9,075 nucleotides of DNA. Source: Coriobacteriia bacterium (lineage in GTDB: Bacteria; Actinomycetota; Coriobacteriia; Coriobacteriales; UMGS124). Shown here piece by piece: positions 1 through 6,682 of the stretch. Made by a program: the position numbers and the translations under genes. Each line of letters opens with the position of its first letter. The stretch's first letter is position 1. The stretch covers positions 1 to 9,075 of the forward strand of contig JAGZEG010000031.1 in assembly GCA_018368455.1 (NCBI GenBank), in the 5' to 3' direction. The notes under the pieces are model-generated. The model made no database searches, was not told where the DNA came from, and saw nothing but the letters and a program-made list of their open reading frames with translations.

Positions 1-99
1 GAGGCGGATGACCTCCGGGCGGGTGCCCACGATGATGAGGAGCTTGAGACGACCGTCGTCTTTGAAGGAGACGTCGGAGTAGTCGGTGCGCAGGGGCAT
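1..99 (-). CDS. wecB: UDP-N-acetylglucosamine 2-epimerase family (WecB/CapG type), N-terminal 33 codons, runs off left edge
   Basis: I translated the first 33 codons by hand. The protein begins MPLRTDYSDVSFKDDGRLK and continues with LLIIVGTRPEVIRL, the N-terminal signature of non-hydrolysing UDP-GlcNAc 2-epimerases (first beta strand of the GT-B fold, GTRPE loop at residues 25-29). These cytoplasmic enzymes interconvert UDP-GlcNAc and UDP-ManNAc. The close relatives CapG/WbjD instead epimerise the talose intermediate to UDP-L-FucNAc. Because capF, a UDP-L-FucNAc gene, is in the same locus, the CapG role is plausible, but 33 residues cannot separate the two. The short extension before the first strand is unusual but the ATG at 99 has a Shine-Dalgarno-like AAAGGA eight bases upstream (forward 108-113). 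The frame stays open to base 1. The catalytic residues lie outside the window. Confidence 0.85.
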   Translation of the reverse strand, partial: MPLRTDYSDVSFKDDGRLKLLIIVGTRPEVIRL

Positions 100-169
100 G
101 GAAGGAATCCTTTCCCTCGGTCGATATTACTTTGTCTTGATATAGGAGGAGCTGAAAACCGAGATACCG

Positions 170-442
170 CTACGAGGCGAAGTGACAATCGCCCGTAACT
201 TCGGCCCGTTTGTCGCAGATAAACTTATGGTTAGCGGCGATAAACTGCATGAGATCCCGCAAATCGCGCTTTGGAATATCGTCCCTGTTGTGCGCCAGCT
301 TGCATCCGCCGTCGGCCGTCAACCATATCTTTGTCGCGTCCTTACCAGGGCGCTTCACGGCGACATGGACATGGACCGGCTCGCCGTTCTCGCCCGTCCA
401 GAAGAACAAGACGTACGGCCCAAAGCGAAATAGGCTAGGCAT
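170..442 (-). CDS. DUF4160 domain protein, second gene of a two-gene module
   Basis: A 90-residue protein that begins MPSLFRFGPYVLFFWTGENG and is followed by EPVHVHV (residues 21-27). This N-terminal MPxxxRFGxY stretch, the conserved HxH-type histidine pair (24 and 26), then an ATKIWL strand (36-41) and a helical tail fit the small DUF4160 family. The family has no firmly established biochemical function. Its genes often sit next to another small gene, and a toxin-antitoxin-like role has been suspected, but that is inference. I chose the ATG at 442 because the family starts with this exact motif, although the frame stays open upstream to 586, where it overlaps the preceding gene. The start lies 8 bases inside the end of that gene, so the two are probably translationally coupled. 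No membrane segment or signal peptide is visible. Confidence 0.85.
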   Translation of the reverse strand: MPSLFRFGPYVLFFWTGENGEPVHVHVAVKRPGKDATKIWLTADGGCKLAHNRDDIPKRDLRDLMQFIAANHKFICDKRAEVTGDCHFAS

Positions 443-695
443 AGCTGCGTCCGCCCTCGTAGGCAAAGCGCATGATGAGAGGGGCGTTGTTGCGGACGAA
501 GCCGTCGAGCCCCTCAAGCTCTTCGTGAGAGAACCCGTCGACCTCCGACCACCTGTATGCGGGAAGTAGGCAGGACGCCGTGTCAAATCCCCAGTCCCGG
601 GGACGCTCGACGACGACCTTCACCGTGTTGTCGTCACGCACGTCGGAGTAGGACACCTGAGTGTCGTCGGCGAAGCGCACGTACTCCCACATCAT
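435..695 (-). CDS. small hypothetical protein paired with DUF4160
   Basis: An 86-residue acidic protein starting MMWEYVRFADDTQVSYSDV and ending with a helical EGLDGFVRNNAPLIMRFAYEGG-like region (about residues 61-82). I do not recognise a named family with confidence. It occupies the place that DUF2442 proteins often have beside DUF4160, and the N-terminal half (residues 3-30) looks like a small beta sheet, but it does not show the usual DUF2442 motif. The frame could start at 734, yet the ATG at 695 is preceded by a strong AGGGAGGT seven bases upstream, so 695 is preferred. A second ATG follows at 692. Its stop overlaps the DUF4160 start by 8 bases. It has no signal peptide or membrane segment. 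Role as an antitoxin or chaperone of the partner would be speculation. Confidence 0.7.
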   Translation of the reverse strand: MMWEYVRFADDTQVSYSDVRDDNTVKVVVERPRDWGFDTASCLLPAYRWSEVDGFSHEELEGLDGFVRNNAPLIMRFAYEGGRSYA

Positions 696-702
696 GAGAC
701 CG

Positions 703-710
703 ACCTCCCT
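703..710 (-). promoter_or_regulatory. Shine-Dalgarno site that fixes the start of the DUF4160-partner gene
   Basis: Minus strand reads AGGGAGGT, close to the anti-SD complement, with a 7-base spacer to the ATG at 695. The alternative ATG at 734 has no comparable purine tract upstream, so this site decides in favour of the shorter 86-residue product. Confidence 0.7.
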
Positions 711-743
711 TGGCGAATGCTCCCGCACAAGCATACCAGCCAG

Positions 744-758
744 CGAAGCGGTGCTTCG
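744..758 (-). other. short perfect hairpin upstream of the DUF4160 module
   Basis: CGAAGC-GGT-GCTTCG on the forward strand: six paired bases around a 3-base loop. It has no T-run on either side, so it is not a classic terminator. It lies in the leader between ugd and the two-gene module and could affect expression of that module or be incidental in GC-rich DNA. Confidence 0.3.
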
Positions 759-784
759 TCCTCACGGCGCGTTACCCGAAATGC

Positions 785-807
785 CCGAAAGCCTCGGGGA
801 GCGAGGC
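785..807 (-). terminator. candidate weak rho-independent terminator after ugd
   Basis: Reading the minus strand just after the ugd stop, a perfect 6-bp stem GCCTCG/CGAGGC with a 5-base loop (forward 791-807) is followed by TTT and a further T-poor tract. The stem is GC-rich and correctly placed 5 bases past the stop codon, but the T-run is only three bases, so termination may be partial. If it works, it separates the polysaccharide operon from the DUF4160 module. Confidence 0.45.
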
Positions 808-811
808 GCTC

Positions 812-2071
812 CTAGTCCCTCCTGAACAGGTCCCGCGTGTAGACCTTCTCGGACACGTCCGCCAGCTCGTCGCTCCAGCGGTTGGCCACGATGACGTCGC
901 AGCGCTCCTTGAAGGAGGCCAGGTCGTGCGTCACCTCGGAGCCGAAGAACTCGGGCTCGCCCAGCGTCGGCTCGTAGACCAGCACGGGGACTCCCTTGGC
1001 CTTCACGCGCTTCATGACGCCCTGGACGCTGGAGGCGCGGAAGTTGTCCGAGCCACTCTTCATGGTCAGGCGGTAGACGCCCACCAGGGGCGCCCGGCCC
1101 GTCCCTTCCACGGCCTCGCGCGCCCGCGCCAGCACCTGGTCGGCCACGAAGTCCTTGCGGGTGCGGTTGGCCTCCACGATGGCACCGATCAGGCTCTGGG
1201 GGACGTCGGCGTAGTTGGCCAGCAGCTGCTTGGTGTCCTTGGGCAGGCAGTAGCCGCCGTAGCCGAAGGAGGGGTTGTTGTAGTGAGACCCGATGCGCGG
1301 CTCCAGGCACACGCCCTCGATGACGTCGGTTGAGGACAGCCCGCGAGCCTCGCAGTAGGTGTCCAGCTCGTTGAAGTAGGCCACGCGAAGCGCCAGGTAG
1401 GTATTGGCGAACAGCTTGACCGCCTCGGCCTCAGTGGCGCCAAGCACCAGGCGCGGAATGCCCGTTGTGCCATCGGCATTGGCTCGGATAAGCTCTGCAG
1501 GGTCGGCACCCTGCGCCAGCAGCTCGGCGAAGGCTTCCGCGGCGGCCATAGCGCCGGCGTCTCCCTTAGCTGCGCCTACTACGATGCGAGAGGGATGCAG
1601 GTTGTCATAGAGCGCCTTGCCCTCACGCAGAAACTCGGGGCTGAAGATGATGCGGTTATCGCCCAGCCTTTCGCGTAGTGACAAAGTATATCCCACGGGA
1701 ATGGTGGACTTGACGACAATCCATGCCGTGGGGTTCACCGAACGGATGGCGGCGACAGCGGCCTCGACGGAACTCGTGTCGAAAAAGTTCCTATCCGAAT
1801 CGTAGTTCGTCGGCGTGGCCACGATGGCATAGTCTGCGCCCGTGTAGGCCTCTGCCACATCCACTGTTGCATGCAAGTCGAGTTTGCGTTCTCCCGCCTC
1901 TGCTTCGGAGAGAAAACGCTCGATCTCGGCGTCCCGGATGGGCGAACAAAAAGCGTTAATCTTTTCGACCTTCTCGGGCATGATATCTAGTGCGCGCACC
2001 TCATTGTGTTGCGAGAGCAAGATGGCCAGCGAAAGACCGACGTATCCGGTACCGGCAACGGCTATTTTCAT
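812..2071 (-). CDS. ugd: UDP-glucose 6-dehydrogenase (HasB/Ugd type)
   Basis: A 419-residue cytoplasmic enzyme that oxidises UDP-glucose to UDP-glucuronate with two NAD+, supplying GlcA for capsule or teichuronic-type polymers. The NAD-binding GTGYVGLS loop is at residues 7-14. The KSTIPVG segment (121-127), SPEFLREG (144-151), the EAEAVKLFANTYLALRVAYF region with Lys219 and Asn223, and the catalytic Cys275 in FGYGGYCLPKDT with Asp279 are all present, so it should be active. The sequence tracks streptococcal HasB closely along its whole length (from memory about 402 residues), apart from roughly 11 extra residues around 186-204. The ATG at 2071 follows an AGGAGA five bases upstream. The 3' half is about 65-67% GC, while parts of the 5' third drop to 53%. 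It follows the epimerase remnant and precedes a candidate terminator. Confidence 0.95.
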   Translation of the reverse strand: MKIAVAGTGYVGLSLAILLSQHNEVRALDIMPEKVEKINAFCSPIRDAEIERFLSEAEAGERKLDLHATVDVAEAYTGADYAIVATPTNYDSDRNFFDTSSVEAAVAAIRSVNPTAWIVVKSTIPVGYTLSLRERLGDNRIIFSPEFLREGKALYDNLHPSRIVVGAAKGDAGAMAAAEAFAELLAQGADPAELIRANADGTTGIPRLVLGATEAEAVKLFANTYLALRVAYFNELDTYCEARGLSSTDVIEGVCLEPRIGSHYNNPSFGYGGYCLPKDTKQLLANYADVPQSLIGAIVEANRTRKDFVADQVLARAREAVEGTGRAPLVGVYRLTMKSGSDNFRASSVQGVMKRVKAKGVPVLVYEPTLGEPEFFGSEVTHDLASFKERCDVIVANRWSDELADVSEKVYTRDLFRRD

Positions 2072-2076
2072 GTCAT

Positions 2077-2082
2077 TCTCCT
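2077..2082 (-). promoter_or_regulatory. ribosome binding site of ugd
   Basis: Minus strand AGGAGA lies 5 bases before the ATG at 2071. It is a well-formed site after a long stretch of decayed sequence, showing that ugd translation does not depend on coupling to an upstream gene. Confidence 0.65.
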
Positions 2083-2204
2083 AAATCTAGAGTTAACCAT
2101 AGACAAATGCACATCAATCTGACGTCAGGTTCTTCCATCGGATCCACCGGCGTGCATCCATCGCGTGGGATCAGCGCGATACGCGGACAGCATTCCGTTC
2201 GATT

Positions 2205-2757
2205 AGGGCCCTTCCTCCACACCGTCTTGTCTGTCGCGTCGGTGTAGGACCGGATGATCTTGACGACCTTGGAGCTCATGCTCTCGCCGGCATAGTCAGA
2301 TACGGGAGCCATAGGGCGCGAGCTCCGTCTCCAGCTCCATGGCGATGGCGACCGCCTGCAGAAATCCCTTCTCCGATACGTCCGCCAAAGTGAAGCGCGC
2401 CCTGTCCATCGCCCTAGGCCTCCCGGCTGAGGTGCGGATGCACGCGGGAGAGGAAGGCCCTATCGGCAGACGCGAAGAAGCCAGGCTCCTCGGGAAGCGT
2501 CCTTGAGTCGGGCGCAACCGCAAAGGCACTCGCCTGCAAGCGGTTATAGTCATAGAAGCCCATTTGCTCGTGTATGCGCACATGCAAGCCAAGCCGGAAA
2601 CCTGGCGGCTCCAGATACTTGCAGAAACACGGGTGACAGCCATACAAGCGGATGTGTCACGTCTCTCGGCCAGCGCATTGATTACGCCGAGCTGCGAACG
2701 AAAGTTTGCATCGGTGCCGGAAGCCAAAACGTACCGGGGAGTACCCATACGGGCCAC
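2205..2757 (-). pseudogene. decayed C-terminal half of a non-hydrolysing UDP-GlcNAc 2-epimerase (WecB/CapG family)
   Basis: No intact gene exists here, but three frames read in turn reproduce the family's C-terminal domain. About 2748-2660 gives INALAERRD; about 2655-2450 gives LYGCHPCFCKYLE, MGFYDYNRLQASAFAV and DSRTLPEE; about 2450-2315 gives CIRTSAGRPRAMDRARFTLA and EKGFLQAVAIAMELE; 2312-2211 gives SDYAGESMSSKVVKIIRSY and KTVWRK. These match the family's order: CHPRTRK, the GFxDYNxLQ segment, the DSGTxxEE sugar-nucleotide loop, IRTSTERPEALD, and the DYxxxxVSxKVVKIIQSY...VWRK end. At least three frameshifts are needed. The HRxEN motif with its catalytic histidine has become SGTDAN, the loop glycine is Arg, and ERPE reads GRPR. 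The N-terminal domain is missing, with the junction only a few bases after the wzx stop. The last frame reads on to 2073 because the natural stop is lost. Certainly non-functional as an epimerase. Confidence 0.85.
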
Positions 2758-2764
2758 TCGTCCT

Positions 2765-4273
2765 TTATGCGGACCCGCTCTTTTTCCTTTTCGAGACAAA
2801 CGAGGTCACCAGCCCGCGCTCGTAGTTGTTCATTGAGAACTTCCAGCACAAGACCGCGTAGACGCATCCGGCGAGGCACCCTGCAACCAGCAGTCCAGCC
2901 CAGCCCCTAAGAGGGAAGAACCAATCGAGGAATATGCAAGACATGAGCGTCACCACAGCCGGGAAGACCCAGCCTCCGAACGTGTCGGCGAAAAAACTCC
3001 CAAGATCTATCCCCAACAGATTCCTGTATATGACATTCTGTCCAACGGTCCGGAGAGAATAGGCAATGCAGATTGACAGGCATCCGCCGAGCGCCCCAAG
3101 CGACGCAGAAAGGATAAAACCTAGGACGATATTGCACGCTGCCATAGCAAGGAACACCATTGCCCTTGCTCGCACCTTCCCCGAAGCCGTGATCGCCGTC
3201 ACGCCCACCGACTGGGGTAACTCTACGAGACTCGGCATGATTATGAGAAGCGCGCATAGCCACAAGCCATCGTACCCGACGCCCATCCAGCACTGAATGA
3301 ACCATTCGCCAAGACCGAAGAAACAGACAACGATAAAACCAATAATGTAGAGCTGAATCCTACCAAAACGTGTCATCAATGACTGAAGACCCTCTCCAAC
3401 CCCCGCGACCGCACGCGAAACCTTGGGCATGAACATCCCATTCAGCGCGCTCGCAACGGTATACACGTAGCCCTCCAGAGACGCAGCGAGTCCAAAAAGA
3501 GCAACCTCTGAAGTAGTCGCCGTGATGGCGATAATAGATGGCATCACAGCGAAAATGAAGCGCTGACAGACTTGGGCAATCATAACCCAGGTGGAGAACC
3601 CGACAACTTCCCGTGCAATACCGGTATCCCATCGAGCAAAGTCCGCCCTCGCGCGAGTTTCTCGACGAACCAGCAAGAGCTTGACAAACGTTATGGCAAT
3701 GCTAACAACCGCATTGACAACAACGAGCGCTACGACCCCCTGATCCAACAGAAGCATGGTCACGATAAGAACGACGGTCAGTACCTTTTGAACCAAATTG
3801 CAAGCGTTCAGCGCAATAAAACGCTCGTTTGCGGTCAGGATCCCATTCAAGGGAGCAAAGGGGAAAGAGAATACACTGTAGAAAGAAACGACAACGAAAA
3901 GCGTCCTAAAAACGGGTATCTGCTCCGCGGTAAGCCCCGAATAGAGCCTGTCGATGTTAAAAAATACCAGTGCAAGGGCCGCTGCAATCAAGCAAGTAAT
4001 CGCGAGGTACGTTTTGTACACGATACCCAGAAAGACACCAACAGCGTCCTCATCACCCTCCGTGTAGTACTTCGACAAAAAGCGAGAAACGGAGTCTCTC
4101 AACCCAAAATCGAGCATGAAGAAGTTGACGACGGAAAGCGCAAGCGTATAAAGACCGTAGTCGTCAGTTCCGATACAGGAGACCATCCACGGAGTGTAGA
4201 TGAGGCCAGCAATCGTGTTGAATGCCACCGCAGAATATGAAAGAGCAGCACCAATCTTGAGCTGGCTCTTCAT
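2765..4273 (-). CDS. wzx: Wzx-type polysaccharide repeat-unit flippase (MOP superfamily, PST family)
   Basis: A 502-residue integral membrane protein with about twelve to fourteen hydrophobic segments spread over its full length and a basic C-terminal tail (KRKK near the end). The N-terminal GTDDYGLYTLALSVVNFF and LDFGLRDSVSRFLSKYY stretches (residues 35-70) are typical of polysaccharide flippases of the MOP superfamily, which move undecaprenyl-diphosphate-linked repeat units across the cytoplasmic membrane. Length is normal for the family (about 450-510). It starts with an ATG that overlaps the wzy stop in an ATGA arrangement, and an AGGTG lies about 8 bases upstream, pointing to translational coupling. 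GC content is near 48-50%, below that of ugd. The epimerase remnant begins only a few bases after its stop. Confidence 0.9.
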   Translation of the reverse strand: MKSQLKIGAALSYSAVAFNTIAGLIYTPWMVSCIGTDDYGLYTLALSVVNFFMLDFGLRDSVSRFLSKYYTEGDEDAVGVFLGIVYKTYLAITCLIAAALALVFFNIDRLYSGLTAEQIPVFRTLFVVVSFYSVFSFPFAPLNGILTANERFIALNACNLVQKVLTVVLIVTMLLLDQGVVALVVVNAVVSIAITFVKLLLVRRETRARADFARWDTGIAREVVGFSTWVMIAQVCQRFIFAVMPSIIAITATTSEVALFGLAASLEGYVYTVASALNGMFMPKVSRAVAGVGEGLQSLMTRFGRIQLYIIGFIVVCFFGLGEWFIQCWMGVGYDGLWLCALLIIMPSLVELPQSVGVTAITASGKVRARAMVFLAMAACNIVLGFILSASLGALGGCLSICIAYSLRTVGQNVIYRNLLGIDLGSFFADTFGGWVFPAVVTLMSCIFLDWFFPLRGWAGLLVAGCLAGCVYAVLCWKFSMNNYERGLVTSFVSKRKKSGSA

Positions 4274-5521
4274 TTTACAGCACCTATCTGATGTAAGGGT
4301 ATAGTGGTTTTTTCCTTATCGACAACGCCGTTCATACAAGTATCCCGCTCAGATGCGGCATCCAAGAATCCGCTCAACATCCAAAAGAGAAATGAGCTTG
4401 CTCCGGGACCAAACGGGGGAAAACCCTCCAAAACCGACTCAACGAGATAGAATGCTGTCAGAGCAAGCGATGTGATTCGAAGCCATTCCAAAGAGCCTAG
4501 CTCATGTCGGATAGATAACCCATATTTTATGTTTCTCACTACACGTATACCCCAAAGCGGAAAAACAAATAACGAGCCGAGTATGCCAACATTGGCATAC
4601 GTGTTGATATAAAAGCAATCTACATAGTAGTGTCCAATCCCCAACATGGGGTTTTCGCTGGTCCGATCAAGCGCAGCGGCCCAAAGTTCTAGGCGTCCGC
4701 TTGAGAAGGCATTTAGATCCGCATCCTGATATTTATCGAGGAACAACGCGTGAGAAATATAGGTCTGCAAGGTCGGTGAAAGACAAAAAGCAAAAATCGC
4801 GCAGAACCCCACCACGATGAGCATCCGCTTTTTCCCAGCACAGCAAAGTTGGACAATGATGGCAGCAAATAGAGCAAGCAGAGCGGTGCGACATTGCATC
4901 AGCATCGCCATAAACGCCAGAGCAATTGCAAGCGCGAGAAAAACGAGTCTCCGTCGCAACCTCGCCTTACGTATGGCAAACGTAATTAGGACAACACTCG
5001 CAACCCCCGCGATCTGTCCAAAACTATTTTTCGAACCAAATAGATACACTTGACTCGTCAACCACGAACCAAGACTCGGAACATACGTTGCAATCGCCCA
5101 TATACCGTAGACACATGCCGAAGCCACAAAAGCAATAAAAATATATTTCCAGATGCCTTCCCCCCCCGGCATAGAAAGAGAGGAAGTAGCCAACAACGTA
5201 CATCAGAAGCGCCTTCGCGAGAAGGACAGGATAGCCCGTTATGTATCCGGTATCTCCCGTAGAAAGCAAGCAAACGCAGCAATAAACTACAAGGCAGAAA
5301 AACAGGCTCAGAGTCCCTAAAAACACGTGGGACAGCTTAATGACTGGCGCCTCGTGCACAGCGCAATAAACTACAAGCGAGAACCAAATCAGCCCATAAA
5401 GAATCTGTAACGCCGGCGTGATCTGTGATAGCACCGTAAGAATGACCCCAGTACACGCTGCAAGCGTGACGCCTCGGAGTCCAACACCTTCCGCAACTGA
5501 ATGTCTCCGCAATACAATCAC
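4270..5521 (-). pseudogene. wzy: Wzy-like O-antigen/capsule polymerase interrupted by a 1-base frameshift in a G8 tract
   Basis: Two overlapping frames (5521 to the G tract, then the G tract to 4270) make one 416-residue polytopic protein if one G is removed. The first part ends ...GYFLSFYAGG and the second carries on EGIWKYIFIAFVASACVYG. Wzy/WaaL-family marks follow: SKNSFGQIAG (composite 163-172), QCRTALLALF (about 209-218), and a large extracytoplasmic loop with SSGRLELW and NPMLGIG (composite 274-296). Wzy joins repeat units on the outer face of the membrane. A TAG stop lies directly upstream of the frame, so the start is GTG at 5521 or, with better spacing from AGGTGA, TTG at 5512. As written, translation ends early at 5024 after about 120 native residues. 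The break may be a sequencing error, a true knockout, or a phase-variable state; downstream codons show no other decay. The 3' end overlaps the wzx start. Confidence 0.82.
5160..5167 (-). repeat. G8 homopolymer (C8 on + strand) inside wzy
   Basis: Eight consecutive C on the forward strand, eight G in the coding sense, exactly where the two wzy frames meet. With 7 or 10 G the frame is continuous; with 8 it is not. Tracts of this kind are prone to slipped-strand length change and to sequencing error. Confidence 0.8.
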
Positions 5522-6682
5522 CTAAACATCAGCACCGATGCTGCGCTTAGCGATATCGGAATACAGGAATGCGCCCTTTGCCTCGTCCGCGACCTTTTGC
5601 ATACACGTAAGCACCTTCGGTTCCATCAAGTTTCTCACATCCCTCGCCAGCGCCGACGCATCATCCCCGCTCGTGTATGCCACATTTCCTCCACGGTCAA
5701 CATGCATGGTGCCATCCCAGCGCTTAATGAGCAGCGGCTTGCCCATCGCGACAGCCTGCTCCCAGTACACAGAGTGGCGTCCGGGAAAAGAGACCAGGTC
5801 AGCCACGGCAAAGTAATCGTACGACTCAGACGCAGTCGCCCAGGGAACGTACGCGATACGCTTGCAGGTGAGTCGCCTTTCGAACTCGAGCCTCATCGAA
5901 GGGACAACTGGTCCAAATACAAGCAGCTTTACATGCTCGTCCATCTCGGCAACGGCATCCATAAGCGCGAGAGTCTGTCGCTTTGCCTCGTCAATCTTGC
6001 CACCCGTGACGACAACAAAGTCGTTCGACCTGAAACCAAAACGCGCTCTAGTCTTGGCGACTAAATCCGCATCAGAGGCCCTTGCCACCTCATCGTCATC
6101 TGCCCCCATAATCAAGAGGGCACATTTGTTACTAGGAAGGCCATAGTTCTGGATGAGAAAGTCCACACGCGCCGGAAGAACGCCCCAAAACCGCTCGGTG
6201 AAAGGCAGGGCAAGCTGCGCCTCATGACGCCAGATAATTCTATGGAGAATACACCTAGAAAATATGTTTTTTGCGCTATTCGAATAGTCAGCATGATTAT
6301 CGATAAAAACACGAACCTCATGATGGTGTTTTAAATACTTAATGACATCAGGCATGCTTCCGAACTGACAGCCATGTATAAAAAGGACATCAGGTTGGGA
6401 GCGCTCAATTGCAGCATAAAGTCCATCAACAATCGCGAGTTTCTTGGCAATTTTCCCAATGCGTTTATAAGGTAAACGAGTTACTTGAATATCATTTTCA
6501 TTAATGTAGGTGCTAGGATCTGAAACGTACGCCTGTTCACCATGCGGTCCAAAAGTCAGCAAAGACGCAATAACTTCTACGTCTAAACCCATACGTTTAT
6601 GAAACTTGGGAAGCAAATTCTCCTGATAAGAGTAACCATCTGGGAAAAAGCACGCTATACATAGATGGACTACTTTAGTCAT
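5522..6682 (-). CDS. GT4-like glycosyltransferase (GT-B fold)
   Basis: A 386-residue cytoplasmic or membrane-associated glycosyltransferase that would add one sugar to the lipid-linked repeat unit. N-terminal half: MTKVVHLCIACFFPDGYSYQ with an ENLLPKFHKRMG acceptor-side helix (21-32) as in GT4 enzymes. C-terminal half: a VVTGGKIDEAKRQ turn (224-236), VKLLVFGPV (251-259), and GRHSVYWEQAVAMGKPLL (301-318) in place of the usual EX7E region; only the first glutamate (E308) is clear. Sugar specificity cannot be read. The frame is open upstream to 6793, but ATG 6682 follows GGGGAG with 5-base spacing and matches the family start. It overlaps the acetyltransferase gene by 8 bases and its stop touches the polymerase start. 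Its coding sequence changes from about 60% GC downstream of 6240 (in reading direction) to 32-45% in its first third. Confidence 0.85.
   Translation of the reverse strand: MTKVVHLCIACFFPDGYSYQENLLPKFHKRMGLDVEVIASLLTFGPHGEQAYVSDPSTYINENDIQVTRLPYKRIGKIAKKLAIVDGLYAAIERSQPDVLFIHGCQFGSMPDVIKYLKHHHEVRVFIDNHADYSNSAKNIFSRCILHRIIWRHEAQLALPFTERFWGVLPARVDFLIQNYGLPSNKCALLIMGADDDEVARASDADLVAKTRARFGFRSNDFVVVTGGKIDEAKRQTLALMDAVAEMDEHVKLLVFGPVVPSMRLEFERRLTCKRIAYVPWATASESYDYFAVADLVSFPGRHSVYWEQAVAMGKPLLIKRWDGTMHVDRGGNVAYTSGDDASALARDVRNLMEPKVLTCMQKVADEAKGAFLYSDIAKRSIGADV

Noticed and set aside
100..169. Promoter or regulatory hairpin in the gap before the left-edge epimerase (CTCGGT/ACCGAG inverted repeat, TAATAT)
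   Set aside because: The inverted repeat has a loop of about 36 bases and no -35 box sits at a proper distance from TAATAT.
443..586. N-terminal extension of the DUF4160 protein to 586
   Set aside because: The extension overlaps the upstream gene out of frame and lacks family similarity; the MPSLFRFG start is the family's natural N-terminus.
710..1333. 207-residue plus-strand reading frame over ugd
   Set aside because: It lies opposite a gene with all catalytic motifs of UDP-glucose dehydrogenase; the long frame is a GC-rich codon-bias shadow.
2085..2118. Promoter before ugd (TTGATG as -35)
   Set aside because: At 17-base spacing the -10 position reads AACTCT, too poor to support a promoter.
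2119..2128. Perfect palindrome CTGACGTCAG upstream of ugd, as an operator
   Set aside because: A single 10-bp palindrome with no second copy and no recognised regulator; expected by chance often enough.
2073..2312. 79-residue reading frame and the neighbouring small frames (2296-2409, 2414-2647, 2296-2799) as a set of small genes
   Set aside because: Read in order they reconstruct the C-terminal domain of a 2-epimerase with frame changes, and the tail after VWRK (2210-2073) resembles nothing. A single pseudogene explains all of them.
3572..4240. 222-residue plus-strand reading frame over wzx
   Set aside because: Very polar, low-complexity product antisense to a clear membrane protein; no recognisable motif or good ribosome site.
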